This document shows positions 12,835 to 24,520 of a stretch of DNA of 64,000 nt, piece by piece. Where the stretch lies: positions 61,351,618 to 61,415,617 of the forward strand of contig CM049317.1 in assembly GCA_026874595.1 (NCBI GenBank), read 5' to 3'. Each line of letters opens with the position of its first letter. Position 1 is the stretch's first letter. The notes beneath the pieces were generated by a model. It had not been told where the DNA came from. It did not search any database and worked only from the letters and a program-made list of their open reading frames with translations. The translations under genes and the position numbers were made by a program. The stretch is from Sipunculus nudus (Eukaryota > Annelida > Sipuncula > Golfingiida > Sipunculidae).

Positions 12835-13453
12835 AGTGGAAAGGTATAGAAATCGGCTGTATATATATATGTTAGATAAACAATTTCTAATGACCATAAT
12901 GCATGGTATAGTGTAATGGATCTGTGATTGGCTACTCTGAATTTGTATCATGTTGACCCAGGTTCCGAGTGTGTCATTGTAATTTACCCATAATGCTGGG
13001 TTATGACTGTCCGGGTTATGTTGAGTTCATGTCCTTGACATAATAAAGGTCTAAAGTTCATTATGCTCATCGGCTCAATGTTGATGATGATTGACGACTA
13101 ATGTGGTGGCGATCTGGTTGTGCATGCAAGTCCATGATTATGAATAGAGATAATCCATAAGTAAATGGTGTATTAAATGATATATTAAAAAGTCTGTATC
13201 AGAAAGTTTACGTATAAGATGATGACGTTTGTCGATTACTTGATATTATTATTGTGTGTAAGCCTGAGAGGTGATCTCACAACACGGCGGTATCAGTGGC
13301 GTAAATTACAATGACACACTCGGAACCTGGGTCAACATGATACAAATTCAGAGTAGCCAATCACAGATCCATTACACTATACCATGCATTATGGTCATTA
13401 GAAATTGTTTATCTAACATATATATATACAGCCGATTTCTATACCTTTCCACT

Positions 13454-13486
13454 TGACACCTGATGAAGAAGCTATAAGCTTCGAAA
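13454..13486 (+). ncRNA. Hammerhead-ribozyme-like core, right arm
   Basis: CTGATGA (13460-13466) is followed by one unpaired A, a 5-bp stem GAAGC/GCTTC closed by a TATAA loop (13468-13482) and GAAA (13483-13486). These are the two conserved boxes and stem II of a hammerhead. Stem I and an unambiguous cleavage triplet after stem III could not be established, and the extra A between box 1 and stem II is atypical, so this is a ribozyme-like motif and may not be an active ribozyme. Confidence 0.4.
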
Positions 13487-13571
13487 GCTCGTGGTTGAAT
13501 TAAACAGTTAGTCAACACTAAGGCGTCTTCATTCTGTTATCTATACACTAAGGGACTAACACGGCTACACT

Positions 13572-13575
<4 letters not shown>

Positions 13576-13615
<40 letters not shown>
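13576..13615. repeat. (TA)n microsatellite
   Basis: 40 bp of TA directly after the 3' extension of the foldback element. It may be the other half of a TA tract split by the insertion at 12.65 kb. Confidence 0.9.
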
Positions 13616-13619
<4 letters not shown>

Positions 13620-14596
13620 TTTCCCAATAGCATTAATTAAATAGACTTTCAGTTAATCACAACTGAAACAACAGCTTGTACGTGTTTATGGGATAGATTC
13701 GTGGAAGCCACTTGTCAAATGAAATTAGACACAGGGTATTAAAAGCCAAGTCATGACTATGGTCCATTCAACCAAGGCTCGCCCATCGATTTTTGGCGTT
13801 ATGAAATGCTAATATTTTCGTTCGGTCTTTTACAGTATCAGATTATTATGTTTACTTTCGATTCTACTCTATTTAATTTATATATTGCACCTTTTTCATG
13901 TGTCCAACTGAAGCGACAGCGATGGATGGCGTCTTTTAGCAGATCATGATTTTATAATATTTATGTTACTGACCGAAGCCTACCATAATCCAACCAGCAT
14001 TTGTTAAAAGATGTCCTTGACCATGTCAATCCAGGTGACATTTCGTGAAAAAGTACACTTTTCCTCAGATATTAAAACAATATTACATTAATCCTTTACA
14101 TTTACATGGTACTGTTTTTTATAAATAATTGCCGAGGTAACTGGTCGAGTCACTGTCAGGTAAATATTCAAAATCAAGTTACTTTGAAAATGAATTTTAA
14201 AAAAACCGGGTGGTCGCCCCTGAGTTAGATGGGCTTTTATATTCAAACATGAAATCGCGCAAAAAGAACTCAATTATAGCTGATCCACAGTGCATGGTGG
14301 CCATGCAGTTAACAGCCTGTGGCTCATATGCACAAGTAAGGCTATAGTATCTGCAGCAAATGGTATAGCAAACTTGAAATTATGAGTACATATTTTCTTT
14401 CCAATGAAAAACCTGTTGATTAAAATATCTGTTTTATATTTATGGTTAATAACATTTCCATAGATGATTTTACGTGGCATACTTCATGTGAACAAACATA
14501 TAATATAGAAACTATTGCTCCCAACAGACGCTAAAGGCAACAAAATTGTCTTTGGTGATTTGAATAAAGCGGCATACCCTTAAGGCAGTATCTCAC
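13616..14596. other. No recognised gene
   Basis: No domain, RNA gene or repeat recognised; small open frames on the minus strand at 14088-14480 have no motif. Confidence 0.5.
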
Positions 14597-15183
14597 TGGA
14601 CTGCGACAGCTTGCGACTAGTTGAAGAAACGACAATTGCGACAAAATACGTGAATTAGCGACAATTTTCACTTGCATCAACCTGAATCGTATTTACGACA
14701 TGTTTGCGAACATAGTACGAGTGTTTGGCCCAAAATTCGGCTGGAGCTCGTATACCCGTCGTGCGAATGTCGTGCGATGTTCACAAGACATTCGCACGAC
14801 CTTTGTGAAATATTCACACGACCATTCGCGACCAGAATGTCAGATTCTCATTTTTATCTCCAAATATTCGCAATGTAGTTGCATAGGTCGCAAACCCCTC
14901 TCAAAGTTGTCTCGCAGTTCTCGCAATTCCTGAATCGCAGAAACTGACTTGAGAATAGTTCGAGACATGTTTGAGACGGGTTTGAGACACAAGCGACGCC
15001 TCTGCGACTATTTTGCGAGAAATTTTGTTTTGCCAATTTTTTTAACATGTTCAAAATGTGTGCGACATGTTAGCGACACTTTGCTAACGCGCGAGGAAAA
15101 TGAGAACCGCCGCGAATGTTTTACAACTCTTTTGAGACTCTCTCGCGCATGAATTCGCAATTTGTCGCAAAGCTGTCGCAGCC
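14597..15183. mobile_element. GCGAC/TCGCA-rich element with terminal inverted repeats
   Basis: The left terminus (from 14599) reads CTGCGACAGCTTGCGACTAG. The reverse complement of the right terminus (ending 15183) reads CTGCGACAGCTTTGCGACAA. The interior has more than twenty GCGAC, TCGCA, ACGAC or TGCGAA motifs on both strands. Flanks may extend the match (ACTGGA before the left end against GCTGGG outside the right). A (TA)n tract starts 35 bp to the right. No transposase is encoded; this looks like a non-autonomous DNA transposon of unassigned superfamily, built like the TCGTA-rich element at 11.5 kb. No clear target-site duplication was found. Confidence 0.6.
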
Positions 15184-15217
15184 CAGCAACACACCAGCGT
15201 CATCTGTTTTCAGAGCG

Positions 15218-15266
<49 letters not shown>
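15218..15266. repeat. (TA)n microsatellite
   Basis: 49 bp of pure TA. Confidence 0.95.
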
Positions 15267-15269
<3 letters not shown>

Positions 15270-15954
15270 TATATATTTGTTATATCTGCAATGTAAAATC
15301 GTCAGAAATCTCACCCATAATGGTGAGAATGCTGGCATTTATCTTGTTTTATTTTACAAAACCCACAGTGGAGGCTCACTGGAGCCTTGACAAAACAGAC
15401 AATCATTGGTCGTAATTTGCACGCTCGTGGAAAAGATCTAAAAATGGCAACCTGTGCGTCACAGAAAGTGAAAGCAGTGACATTTCGCGGATGAAAGTGT
15501 CATTTTTATATATGAGTTATCGGGAGTATCAAATATTCAACTAATACACAGTAAGGCCATAAACGCAGTACTAGGAGAGAGCATTTGGGGTATATATCAG
15601 TTGGATTTTAACTCGTTTTTAATTTTGACGAAACCCAGAGCTAATTCAGGCCACCTGCGGTAATCCATTATAGGAAATATTTTGCTGGAGCATGTTCTCA
15701 TCGGCATGAACATATGGCAATGCAGTGTGTTCCGTGCCTGGGACTTTTCCTGGGACTTCCGAACAGACGACACACGTTTCCGACATTAGAGACACACACC
15801 AACTAAGACAATAATTGATGAACTACAAATTTGGATAAACGGGCATAAACGAACACCAGTCGCTAATTAAAAAGTTATAAAAACTATTTTATTCTGCGTA
15901 CCCTCTCAATATCATTATACAGTAATGTTTTTAAACATTGAAAAACTCGGAATC
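15267..15954. other. No recognised gene
   Basis: I see no motif or repeat between the TA tract and the LINE fragment. The 99-codon frame around 15116-15415 is created by reading through the TA repeat. Confidence 0.5.
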
Positions 15955-16600
15955 AATTTTTGACTGTTCGCAGATTTCTATGGGAGTCCCTCAAGGTTCT
16001 GTTCTCGGACCACTTTTATTCTTAACTTATCTAAATGATGTTTGTAACATACCACCATTTAGTAACATTAGCCTGTTGCTTATGATACATGCTTATATGT
16101 TTCTGGTCCCACAATGATGTCCGTCACACAGAAAATTCAAGTTGATATTAATAGAATATCTCAATGGTTCCGAGTGAACAATCTCAGGATAAATACAGAA
16201 AAATCCTACCTTATGGTCATCGGGGGTAGACAAAAATTATCTAAACTTGCGTCATCATATCCACCTATTCTGTTAAATGATACAGTCCTACGGTGTACTG
16301 ATAAGGCTCAGCATCTCGGATTAACACTTGACAGTTGTCTTATTTGGAGAGCACATATTAATGAACTTACTACCAAATAAAACCTTAACTAGGCGCTCTT
16401 CCTCATATGAGTAAAGTTTTACCTTCACAGGAACTCTTTTATATTTATATGTCAGCCTTCAAATGGCAACACATCACTAAACGACTATTATACCTGTTTA
16501 AATTCATGAAGAGCCTAGCGCCTGGTTATCTTAATTATGTATCAGAAACCCGTTCTGAAAGGAGATATGCTAATTTAGAATTTTTTACTTCTTAATACAA
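15955..16600 (+). pseudogene. Decayed LINE reverse transcriptase 3' fragment (CR1/Jockey-like)
   Basis: Translation from 15965 gives the RT signature MGVPQGSVLGPLLFLTYLND. Around 16081 the frame changes, and the catalytic YADD box is reduced to Tyr-Asp followed by a TCLYVSG-like continuation, so the active site has lost residues. From 16114 the next frame reads the post-catalytic region, with ISQWF.VNNLRINTEKS and the HLGLTLD block. A second frame (16407-16595) carries KRLLYLFKFMKSLAPGYL, typical of the C-terminal end of CR1/Jockey-type ORF2 proteins; the intervening segment (around 16380-16455) is deleted. The 5' part, including the endonuclease, is absent. It cannot encode a working RT. Confidence 0.85.
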
Positions 16601-17232
16601 AAATGAAATTTTTATTGCCCCTAACAAAATCATAACTTTGGTGATAATCCCTAAGTCAATAAAAATCGATAAAGAAGCCAAAACAAAATAAGTCCGACCA
16701 AAATCTTTGGTTTAAGCGCAAAGCAAAATAAATGTACTAAATATGCCATATGTTCTTCACAAAAGTAAAACTCTGTTTCCTGAATACATACAGTACACAA
16801 AAAAGTCTAATGAAAGTCTTCTATGTATAAGTCAAAACCTTTTAGCGGCAGCGTTTGTAACCTTGATATTTTCAAAAGCTTGTTGCACCAAACACCACCT
16901 CAAAAACGCCACCTCTTCTCCACTCTCCGGTATATTATCTATTTTTTTAAATTTTATTTAGTTACTACAATAATTTCCATAGCAATAATTGAGTAAAGTT
17001 ACAAAATTGAACCAACCAAGTCACCACACAACCATCCAACCACACGGGCTCAGGTAAAATGTACATTTCCCGGATACCCAGGATTTGTTCCGTGTTAACA
17101 GATGTAGTGCTACGGGTTTAGAGAGGAAGAAATTTGCTTCATCTGTTAAAAGGTTTCCGGATATTCCGCCCTCCTTTAGCATTGTCAAGCTTCATTATTT
17201 CCTGACATCTTCTCAGTTGACAATAAGCATCA

Positions 17233-17246
17233 GTTGCCATGGAAAC
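17233..17246. promoter_or_regulatory. X-box-like RFX motif
   Basis: GTTGCCATGGAAAC fits the paired half-site pattern bound by RFX factors, which control ciliary genes in animals. No nearby first exon is identified, so function is speculative. Confidence 0.3.
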
Positions 17247-17314
17247 CATTGGTACGGCAGTCAGATGAACAACTTATTCAGATCTAAACAGACAAGCAAA
17301 ATTCCGCTTCTGTT

Positions 17315-17325
17315 CCGCCATTTTC
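17315..17325. promoter_or_regulatory. YY1-like CCGCCATTTTC motif
   Basis: CCGCCATTTTC matches the core of animal YY1/Pho sites (GCCAT). It lies 70 bp after the X-box-like motif. A second CCGCCATTTTG occurs at 62078-62088. A single short match is weak evidence. Confidence 0.25.
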
Positions 17326-18429
17326 TTCACTGTATATCGCGTTCCATTAGCAACCAGCTGAAACCGGTTTTGCATATACGTGACACTTACTGAACCGTTA
17401 TAGGATGTTCTGCTGGTTAATAGAAAACAGAATGCAATATATGATTCTAAACATTTTGGCAAAAAGGCAATCTTTACATATTTCCCGGTGTTAATGGTAA
17501 ATTATTATTGATGAAAGAAATGGCCCTTCGTTGTCGTGGTAATTAGTAATAGAGTAGCGACTCTTTTGAAGCTTTTAAAGAGAATGAAACGCTAGAACTG
17601 GTTACTCTCAGCCTTTCTTCATAATCATTAACATATCAATTCATTTTTATATTAATTCCTTCCATACGAGGCAGATATGTAGTTATGCAGTTATGAAATG
17701 GAAATAGTAACTGCATAATGAGCAATTTGGTGAAATATGCATTCAATGGAAATCGCCGCAATCGAGCATCGGAATTCAGCTAACTACAATCCGGACTCAA
17801 TTTGATTCATCCAGATTCATCGAAATACTGCATACTCTTATGTTGTTAACGTTGTTTTCCACAGAGCACAATAGAACTAACATTTATAATTCTATTCTTA
17901 ACTAAACTATCTTTTCTCCTTGGTGGAAAAACTGGCCGATCGGCTGGTTCCAGACGACACGAAAAATACAGCTGGAGTCCAGTTTGAAAAAAATGGTCCT
18001 CTGTGATGACGTAGGAAGCGGAATAGCAAAATAATTTTGCTTCCTTAGTTGTCGGCATAAGTAGCCAATCGTTTCCAAGTGACTTTTAAATAAAATATAT
18101 ATATTTTCATGAGTTATTTCTATGTTTATGTGTGTGAACTTTGTCCGTTTGTAGGTCATATTGCGGTGTATTAAAAGTACATGCAAACCTCCTGGTAAGG
18201 CCTACTACTTCCAGCAGATCAGGTGGTTAATACTCATCGATGGCGCGTTTTCTTCCAATAAATGGTATTTCTCACTGATGTGGCTCATATGAAGGTATGT
18301 TTTTCAAGGCAAATCAATACGCAAAACCAACGAACCTTTAACTTCACCCAGCTGGTCGTGTATAATCACCGAAATGAAGGAAATATAACTAATTAATTGG
18401 TACCAGGGTTCAATCATACTAAAGCTATA

Positions 18430-18585
18430 TTGTTATAGCTATTACTTTATTTCTTAATCCATCTATTAACATTTCTATAACTAGTACTATTACATAATAG
18501 GTTCAACTATTACCATAACTATTACTCAATACTTGGTTTCTATAACTATACTTTATTATTACCTTACCACCATATATTAGGATGT
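18430..18585. repeat. Degenerate CTATTAC/ATAACT-rich repeat
   Basis: Loose repetition of CTATTAC, TATAACTA and related words over ~155 bp. Unit length is not fixed, so this is a cryptic or very old tandem repeat. Confidence 0.45.
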
Positions 18586-20898
18586 TAGCATGCTATCATC
18601 TGGTCCTTACCTTACCTAACCCCCATCCCTCGTAAAACCTTAACTTGTCTCTGCATTCAAATTTCAACATACATAAATTGAAATCTGTTTTTATTAATAA
18701 ACTTTCTCTCACAATCAAACTGTACATTTCGTCCAAGTCCAGGCACAATTCAAAATACAATACAATCTGCTCATGCTCAACACAACACAAGTCCAGTAAT
18801 TTCAAGTTCACCAAATCTCATATCAAATTGTTTTTCAGCATGGGCGGAGGTACGTCACATCAGGAGTTTGTGGTACTCGGTAACAGGGGTGACCGACCGT
18901 GTGTGTGTAATTGTGTGTGTGTGTGTGTGCTTTGACCATTGGTGATGCGGTACTCAATTTCAGATGTTCCATTTATGGACCACGCATGTTAATTATATTT
19001 TCATGGTCTCTTGATATCACTGCGTACCACTTACGTTTGCATTTCTGTCAGGTTATAAGGTCCCATGTGATCTATGCCACCACCCTGCTAATACCCTTAG
19101 GCAGCATATAAATATTACAATTAGTTAGAGCTGGGCCATGCGTCTAAACATAAATGTCATGATATACCATGCACTGGAGTTCAGGGGATTTTCGAATTTT
19201 TTTTCGAAATTATTCCTAATATTAATTCCTAAATAGCTTCGAAATATCGCGAACGGTTCATTTGTCATGGTAAAGATGTAGTAAAACGGGGTTTCTGCAC
19301 TTATATTTTAGACAATGTGTTTGTCTGATATAAGGGGATTTGTGTACACAAAAAAATAAGGGGTGGACATTGAAAAATGCCGTATTTGATAAATAAAAGA
19401 GTATCATATTTTGTTAATACATCGGTCTCAGTGGCGTCATCGACGTCATGAATAATGTGATGGACCAAAATGACATATTGTTGATATTAAGACATTCAGC
19501 ATACACGCTGGACTACCAGTTACATTTATTCTATATGTAAAGATTATTTTTCTATAGGTATATAGTATTCTCTAAAGTAAAAAGTAATTAGAATGTTTAC
19601 AATAAGGGTACACGTGTGTGAAAGAAGCCTTAGGAAAACCAACTTTTTAATCTCCACCTTTGTCATAAACCTTTGGATCAGTTGTTTAATAAAAAAAGGT
19701 TTCTGTTCATGAAATGAAACTATCTTTATACTCTTACTGAATTCATATAGAGCGAAATTCTCTTTTAGGACGAAATGGTCCATAATTTTAAGGAACAAAT
19801 TTTAATTGAAGATAAGGTGATACAAATGAAACTACCATATGTTGAATTGCCACAACACCAACTCTGTAAAAATACTTGATTATTTTACGGTGTTTCACAC
19901 AAAAATTAATTGTATATAGTACATGAGTATACATATATTTGAATGATATAATAGAAACCAAACAAGGGTAGAGTTGTAGGTTTGTTCATATGAAAACTGA
20001 ATGGAACTTTAATAAAAGAATATAATAAAACTGGATTTGAATATTTTTCAAATATAAATAAATACACACTGGAAAAGTAAAAAATACAATAACCGCAAGG
20101 GATTTTAAAATGGGCCTGGGAATATTTAAATATAAATAAAAATATAAAATAGCATGCGGTAAAATAACATATTTACATGGACAAAGACCATCATATACGG
20201 CTGCCAATGCGTGATTTGTTCAAATAAAATACACGTTTTCAAATTGTTATTAGTAAATATTGGTTAATATCTCGAGTGCACCATGTTTATACACGGGCTT
20301 TTAAATTAAACCGAAACCTATTAAAGGAAAAGTTTTTTTATATATATATATATTAATTCCGATAAAATTTGTCTCTGTACCATTTCTTACTTGTGGTTAC
20401 GGAAAATGAATTAAATTAAACGATGAGTATTGTTTCGTTCACTGCGTAGTTACAAAAAGTTTAATATGAACCATGACAATACACATAGTATGGATTTTGC
20501 AGTTATTGGGCTCTGCTTTGTTACATAATCTATGATGATCTATCTGTGCTACATTCATCATCTTCAATATCTCCTTAGAAACATTTCTAATCGAAGTTAG
20601 AATTTAAGCAGAGAAAAACATGTACAATATTTCTTCTGTTTATGATATCTTTTCTTCGTGGGGGTTGGGACTATATTAGATTTACATATGGATCGAGATA
20701 ATGTGCTATATCACTAAGTAACACGTAGGCGGGTTTCGCAAAGTAATTTAAATCCACTTGAGCCCAGCAGTATAATTATTCTGAAACGCGGACAGTTCAT
20801 TGTAAAGAAAATTACGGTCAAATGTCAGCAACATTCGAACAGCCAGGCGTTCAACTGGCGCCAGGCGGCCATGAACAAAACAGCACTAGTGTTCATAA
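18586..20898. other. No recognised gene; (GT)n at 18,899-18,929
   Basis: It contains a 31-bp GT-rich microsatellite (18899-18929) and otherwise AT-rich DNA without recognisable features. Short (TA)n lies at 20338-20352. Confidence 0.5.
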
Positions 20899-20958
20899 TG
20901 CATTTTATCAACAATACGGTAATTGGCGGGCGCATTTTATAAACAATACGGTAATTGG
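20899..20958. repeat. Two-copy 32-bp tandem duplication
   Basis: GCATTTTATCAACAATACGG with its continuation TAATTGG is repeated 32 bp downstream with a single C-to-A change. A short, recent-looking duplication. Confidence 0.75.
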
Positions 20959-23900
20959 TATTCCCCAAGATCAATAAACCCATGTTGTACATCTGGTTGA
21001 GGGGAAAAACTTAGTGAATAGGGGTCCCCGTTCCTCTGCCCTATGACCACATTATTCGCATATAATTGCTGTCCATCGATCATTCCATCCTCTATACCGA
21101 TCTGCGCCCTCCCAGAGGTACGGAATATAGGAAATATGGCCTGGACGAGGGGAACTATTTGTGAGGCAAATTAGCTTGATCAACCGAGAGGTTTGGTCCG
21201 CAGAGGCGATAATAGGCAGAAAAAGTCCCGAAGGTGGTGCGGAGTAAGAGAGACGTTCTGTCAGGCAGGAAGTGTTAAGTGGCGGGCATCTGCTGGATGC
21301 ACTGCTAACAGGACATCGCAATATACCCGGGTTAGTGACTTTATCATGAATTCCAAGAAAAAAAATACTCAAAACATAATCATAATCTGTTTCTATTTTT
21401 TGCAGTTTTTTTCATTCACATTTTATCTTAAATTGGCCAAAACGTCGTGGGAGGACAACCTTAATTTACCATGAAAGATTTGATAAGAAAATGATAATAA
21501 CTTAATAATATACGACCTTGGAAATTCTTTCTTTTGATCTGACAAATCGAATTTGTAGCCCGGTTTCTCTTTTATGCAGTATTTACGTTATTTAAGGACG
21601 CATCTAAACCGCGCCCGTTCCAAGTGAATGAATGTTTGGCTAGTTGATCTGACGTCATTGAGATATTGTGACAAATTGACCCTTCAATCAGAAACTCAGA
21701 TATGGAAGCAGATGTATTTCGTCATTCATGATGACATGTTATTTGATGATGGCCTTTTTAATGACCATGTGCAACATGCTTAATCCTCGGTTGATCTGTT
21801 CGGGTACTGAAAGCAACTACTGCTTGTTTTGCTTAATTAACCAGATTAACTCTGCGTTTTTTTCGGTTATAATTTTATTTATATAAAAGATGTGATATAT
21901 TTGTGAATTTTAAGAACTCGAACATGTTCTGATATTCACAGGTTCGATCGAGCATAAATGGGGCGGATCCACATAAAAATCTAATCAATTCCTCATTGGC
22001 CGATTCTCGAAATGCCCTGAACAGTTTATGAAATCCCGATTATGATTGCGGTAGTTATATTGGGAACACATACACACACACGAACGAAAATGAAAGCATA
22101 CTCTCCTGGCAGAGCAATTGATCAGTCTATGGAAATTATAGCCATGACACACAAAAAACCTTAAACCCATTAACGTCTGGCGGGCTGCCTTTTTATACAT
22201 CATATAACTCTGTTAAAATGAGCAAACTTCCGGTTAAAATACATTTTAATCAGTTCTAATTAATTTGAATCAAAATTAATTAATTAGAAGGACACTCCTC
22301 TGTGTGGTTTTGTAAAGCATAATAAAATTCAATTTTCTTTGCAACTGAGTTTTACGAGGACCACCTACTAACCCGACACTGATATCCTCACAGGCTTATG
22401 GGAAATTAAGTAATTACATTGCTGAAAACTGTAAAAACTTCCCACTTTAGTCTGTGCGATGAAACCAAATTTTACAGCTATCTTAAAAGATTGCAATCAG
22501 TGCTACTGTTAAAACTGTGTTGTTGTCATCAGTCAATTCGTGATCTGATTGGCTACGATACCCTATCCATCATAACACCTTTTGTGGCTAACGTTAACAG
22601 TCTCATGTGTCTCGGGTTGCTTCTATTTACCTGCTATGCTGCTGCTTGGAAGTTACGGTTTGTAGTAGGCCAAGTAATTTGTTGAACGAGCACCTGCGCC
22701 ATCATGAAGGTTTTGTTTTTAGAATTCTTCAGCTTTCAATAAAGAATATTATTTCCAAAATTTTGCTAATTCTTCCCTTGATTTGGCTTCAAAGACCTTA
22801 TTCCTGACAACAGCTGCCGTCTATGAACAGGATTTCAAGCTGCCGTTTTCGACTTTATCAGAAAGCTTTGCACAGACGTATTAAAAACATAAAGAGTAAG
22901 CAGCTACAATGGTGTGGCATCCAGATTAAGCAGAAACGTTTGGAGCTCTAAGTAGATCGCATACCTACCCCACGGTAAACAATTCTTCTGGATACGCCAT
23001 TTTATTCGGATGCAAACAAGAATATAATGAGTCTTCCCCACTCCTATGTCTCACCTTTCCTCAAATTGTGTCGCGGAAACTGATACAGTCGTTTCGCTGT
23101 ATCCTGATATCAGACCAATATGCCAGTACTAATAACAGACTAATAAACCAACACACAATAGAGGTGAAAACATGATATTTAGGCGAAGGAGGCATGATAC
23201 ATATTGCAATTTGCTTTTTATTTTTTTATATATATTTCGCTTTCATTCTAGAGATCGAAATTCACTCTGCAGCACGTAAATTTGCGCTCATTAGTATTCA
23301 AGATGGTTTATTGTATGGCTTATTCTAAACCACGAAAAATTATAGAACAATTAATGCATACAACGAACCACTGTAATGGATATATCAAATATTTTTAGTG
23401 ATTTCATCAATTAGTTCAAACTTTAAAACTACTTTCCAATTTATGTAAATTAGATGAATAATTGATTTATCAACAACTGGTAGTGGATTCATATCATGTG
23501 CATGCTGCCTTGAACGACTATATTACAAAACAGCGCGAGCGCCTATTGGAGGACCGTACTTAACAGGTTCTGTTCGTTTTATTAGTGACTGGGCGAAAAT
23601 TTAAGGTGTCTGCGTTGTTCGTGAACAATTTGTATAAGCAGCCCTGTGACCCGCACCAATCTTCAAAAAGACACTTGTTCAAGTATACAAGGATACCTCC
23701 CTCAACTTCGGATGTGTGCAAAACGAATTCAAGGCCCATTTTATACCAACATATATTCGGGAAAAAATGTCAAAGATGCTAACTTTAAATTCAAACATTG
23801 GTAAGCTGTCATCACTGATGGTTTCACACATTACTTTAAGGAACCAAATAAGGCTGGTAAAGGGTGGCATGTAACTGAGTGATTTAAATCACTGAATTTA

Positions 23901-24339
23901 AAACACTTAGGTCCAAATACTACTTTGTTTTCAGCCTTTGGCACAGAACAACTATATAAAAGCCAGCTAACGTGTCACACTGATAGACAACGCATTTATT
24001 TCCAGGCTACCTTGCGACAAAATCGAATATTGGGACCACGGATCAAAATAAAATATGGAATTTCTCTTTAAGATGGGTCAAGAATCTAGTAAGTAAGTAG
24101 CATAACCAGTGATACTGAATTTACTCTCTACCGATATATATCAGCATCGGTAATAAACTCCACTTTCTTTTGATACGAAATGGTTTTAATTACTACACAG
24201 GTAAGACGACCATATAACCCATGTATAAATAAGATTTGCGGAGGGCATGAAGATCTCAGTCTGATACGTAACATTATTATACATAACAATATCACTCGCA
24301 TTACCGAATTCCAATCTGTTCTCTTTTGCGGTAGTCCTC
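20959..24339. other. No recognised gene (3.4 kb)
   Basis: No supportable exon. An imperfect AT-rich palindrome (TTCTAATTAATTTGA against AATTAATTAATTAGAA) lies at 22254-22290. The overlapping open frames at 21052-21474 and 23585-23782 show no domain. Confidence 0.5.
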
Positions 24340-24520
24340 CAATATGACTGTTTTTCAAAGGCTGACATTTGGGCACTATGTTAGTCCTGAATCACAGATT
24401 TGTACCTGATATTTATTTTGACCTTGACCTTATTCCCAAGGTCGTACATTCCATAGCCTATTCTCTATTATCGCCAAGATGCGAGGGAGTGTAGATTGGA
24501 GGCATCTAGTTCTGATTCCA
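24340..24520 (+). repeat. Dispersed repeat family Y, copy 1
   Basis: It shares ordered blocks with 54040-54200: CCAATATG..., AAAgGCTGACATTTGGGC, then TTTTGACCTTGACCTTATTC, followed by AGGTCGTACATTCCATAGCC. The last two blocks, with the preceding ACCTGATATTTATTTT, also match the reverse complement of 43790-43865. Non-coding; nature (SINE or MITE remnant) is unknown. Confidence 0.6.

Larger units (their letters stand above)
12743..13575 (+). mobile_element. Foldback element: perfect 245-bp inverted repeat, probable Penelope-like derivative
   Basis: The left arm (12743-12987) and right arm (13301-13545) are exact reverse complements over 245 bp, as far as base-by-base reading shows, around a 313-bp spacer. 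The right arm is followed by a 30-bp extension not present on the left, containing GGGACTAACACGGCTACA. (TA)n tracts lie on both outer sides. Each arm holds CTGATGA, a GAAGC/GCTTC stem with a TATAA loop, then GAAA, a layout like the core of the hammerhead ribozymes known in Penelope-like element terminal repeats. Inverted pseudo-LTRs and a short 3' extension are also known in that family. There is no reverse transcriptase or GIY-YIG frame, so it would be non-autonomous. Perfect arms imply recent insertion or gene conversion. Family assignment is inference. Confidence 0.65.
16601..18425. other. No recognised gene
   Basis: No exon or repeat could be supported. A 102-codon frame at 17085-17393 has no known domain. 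It includes the two regulatory-type motifs listed separately (17233 and 17315). Confidence 0.5.

Noticed and set aside
13454-13545. A complete, active hammerhead ribozyme in the foldback arm
   Set aside because: Box 1, stem II and GAAA are present, but I could not pair stem I cleanly or find a convincing NUH cleavage site, and there is an extra A before stem II. Kept only as a hammerhead-like core.
23940-23975. A TATA-box promoter (CTATATAAAAGCC)
   Set aside because: TATAAAA-like words are common in AT-rich DNA and no gene follows.
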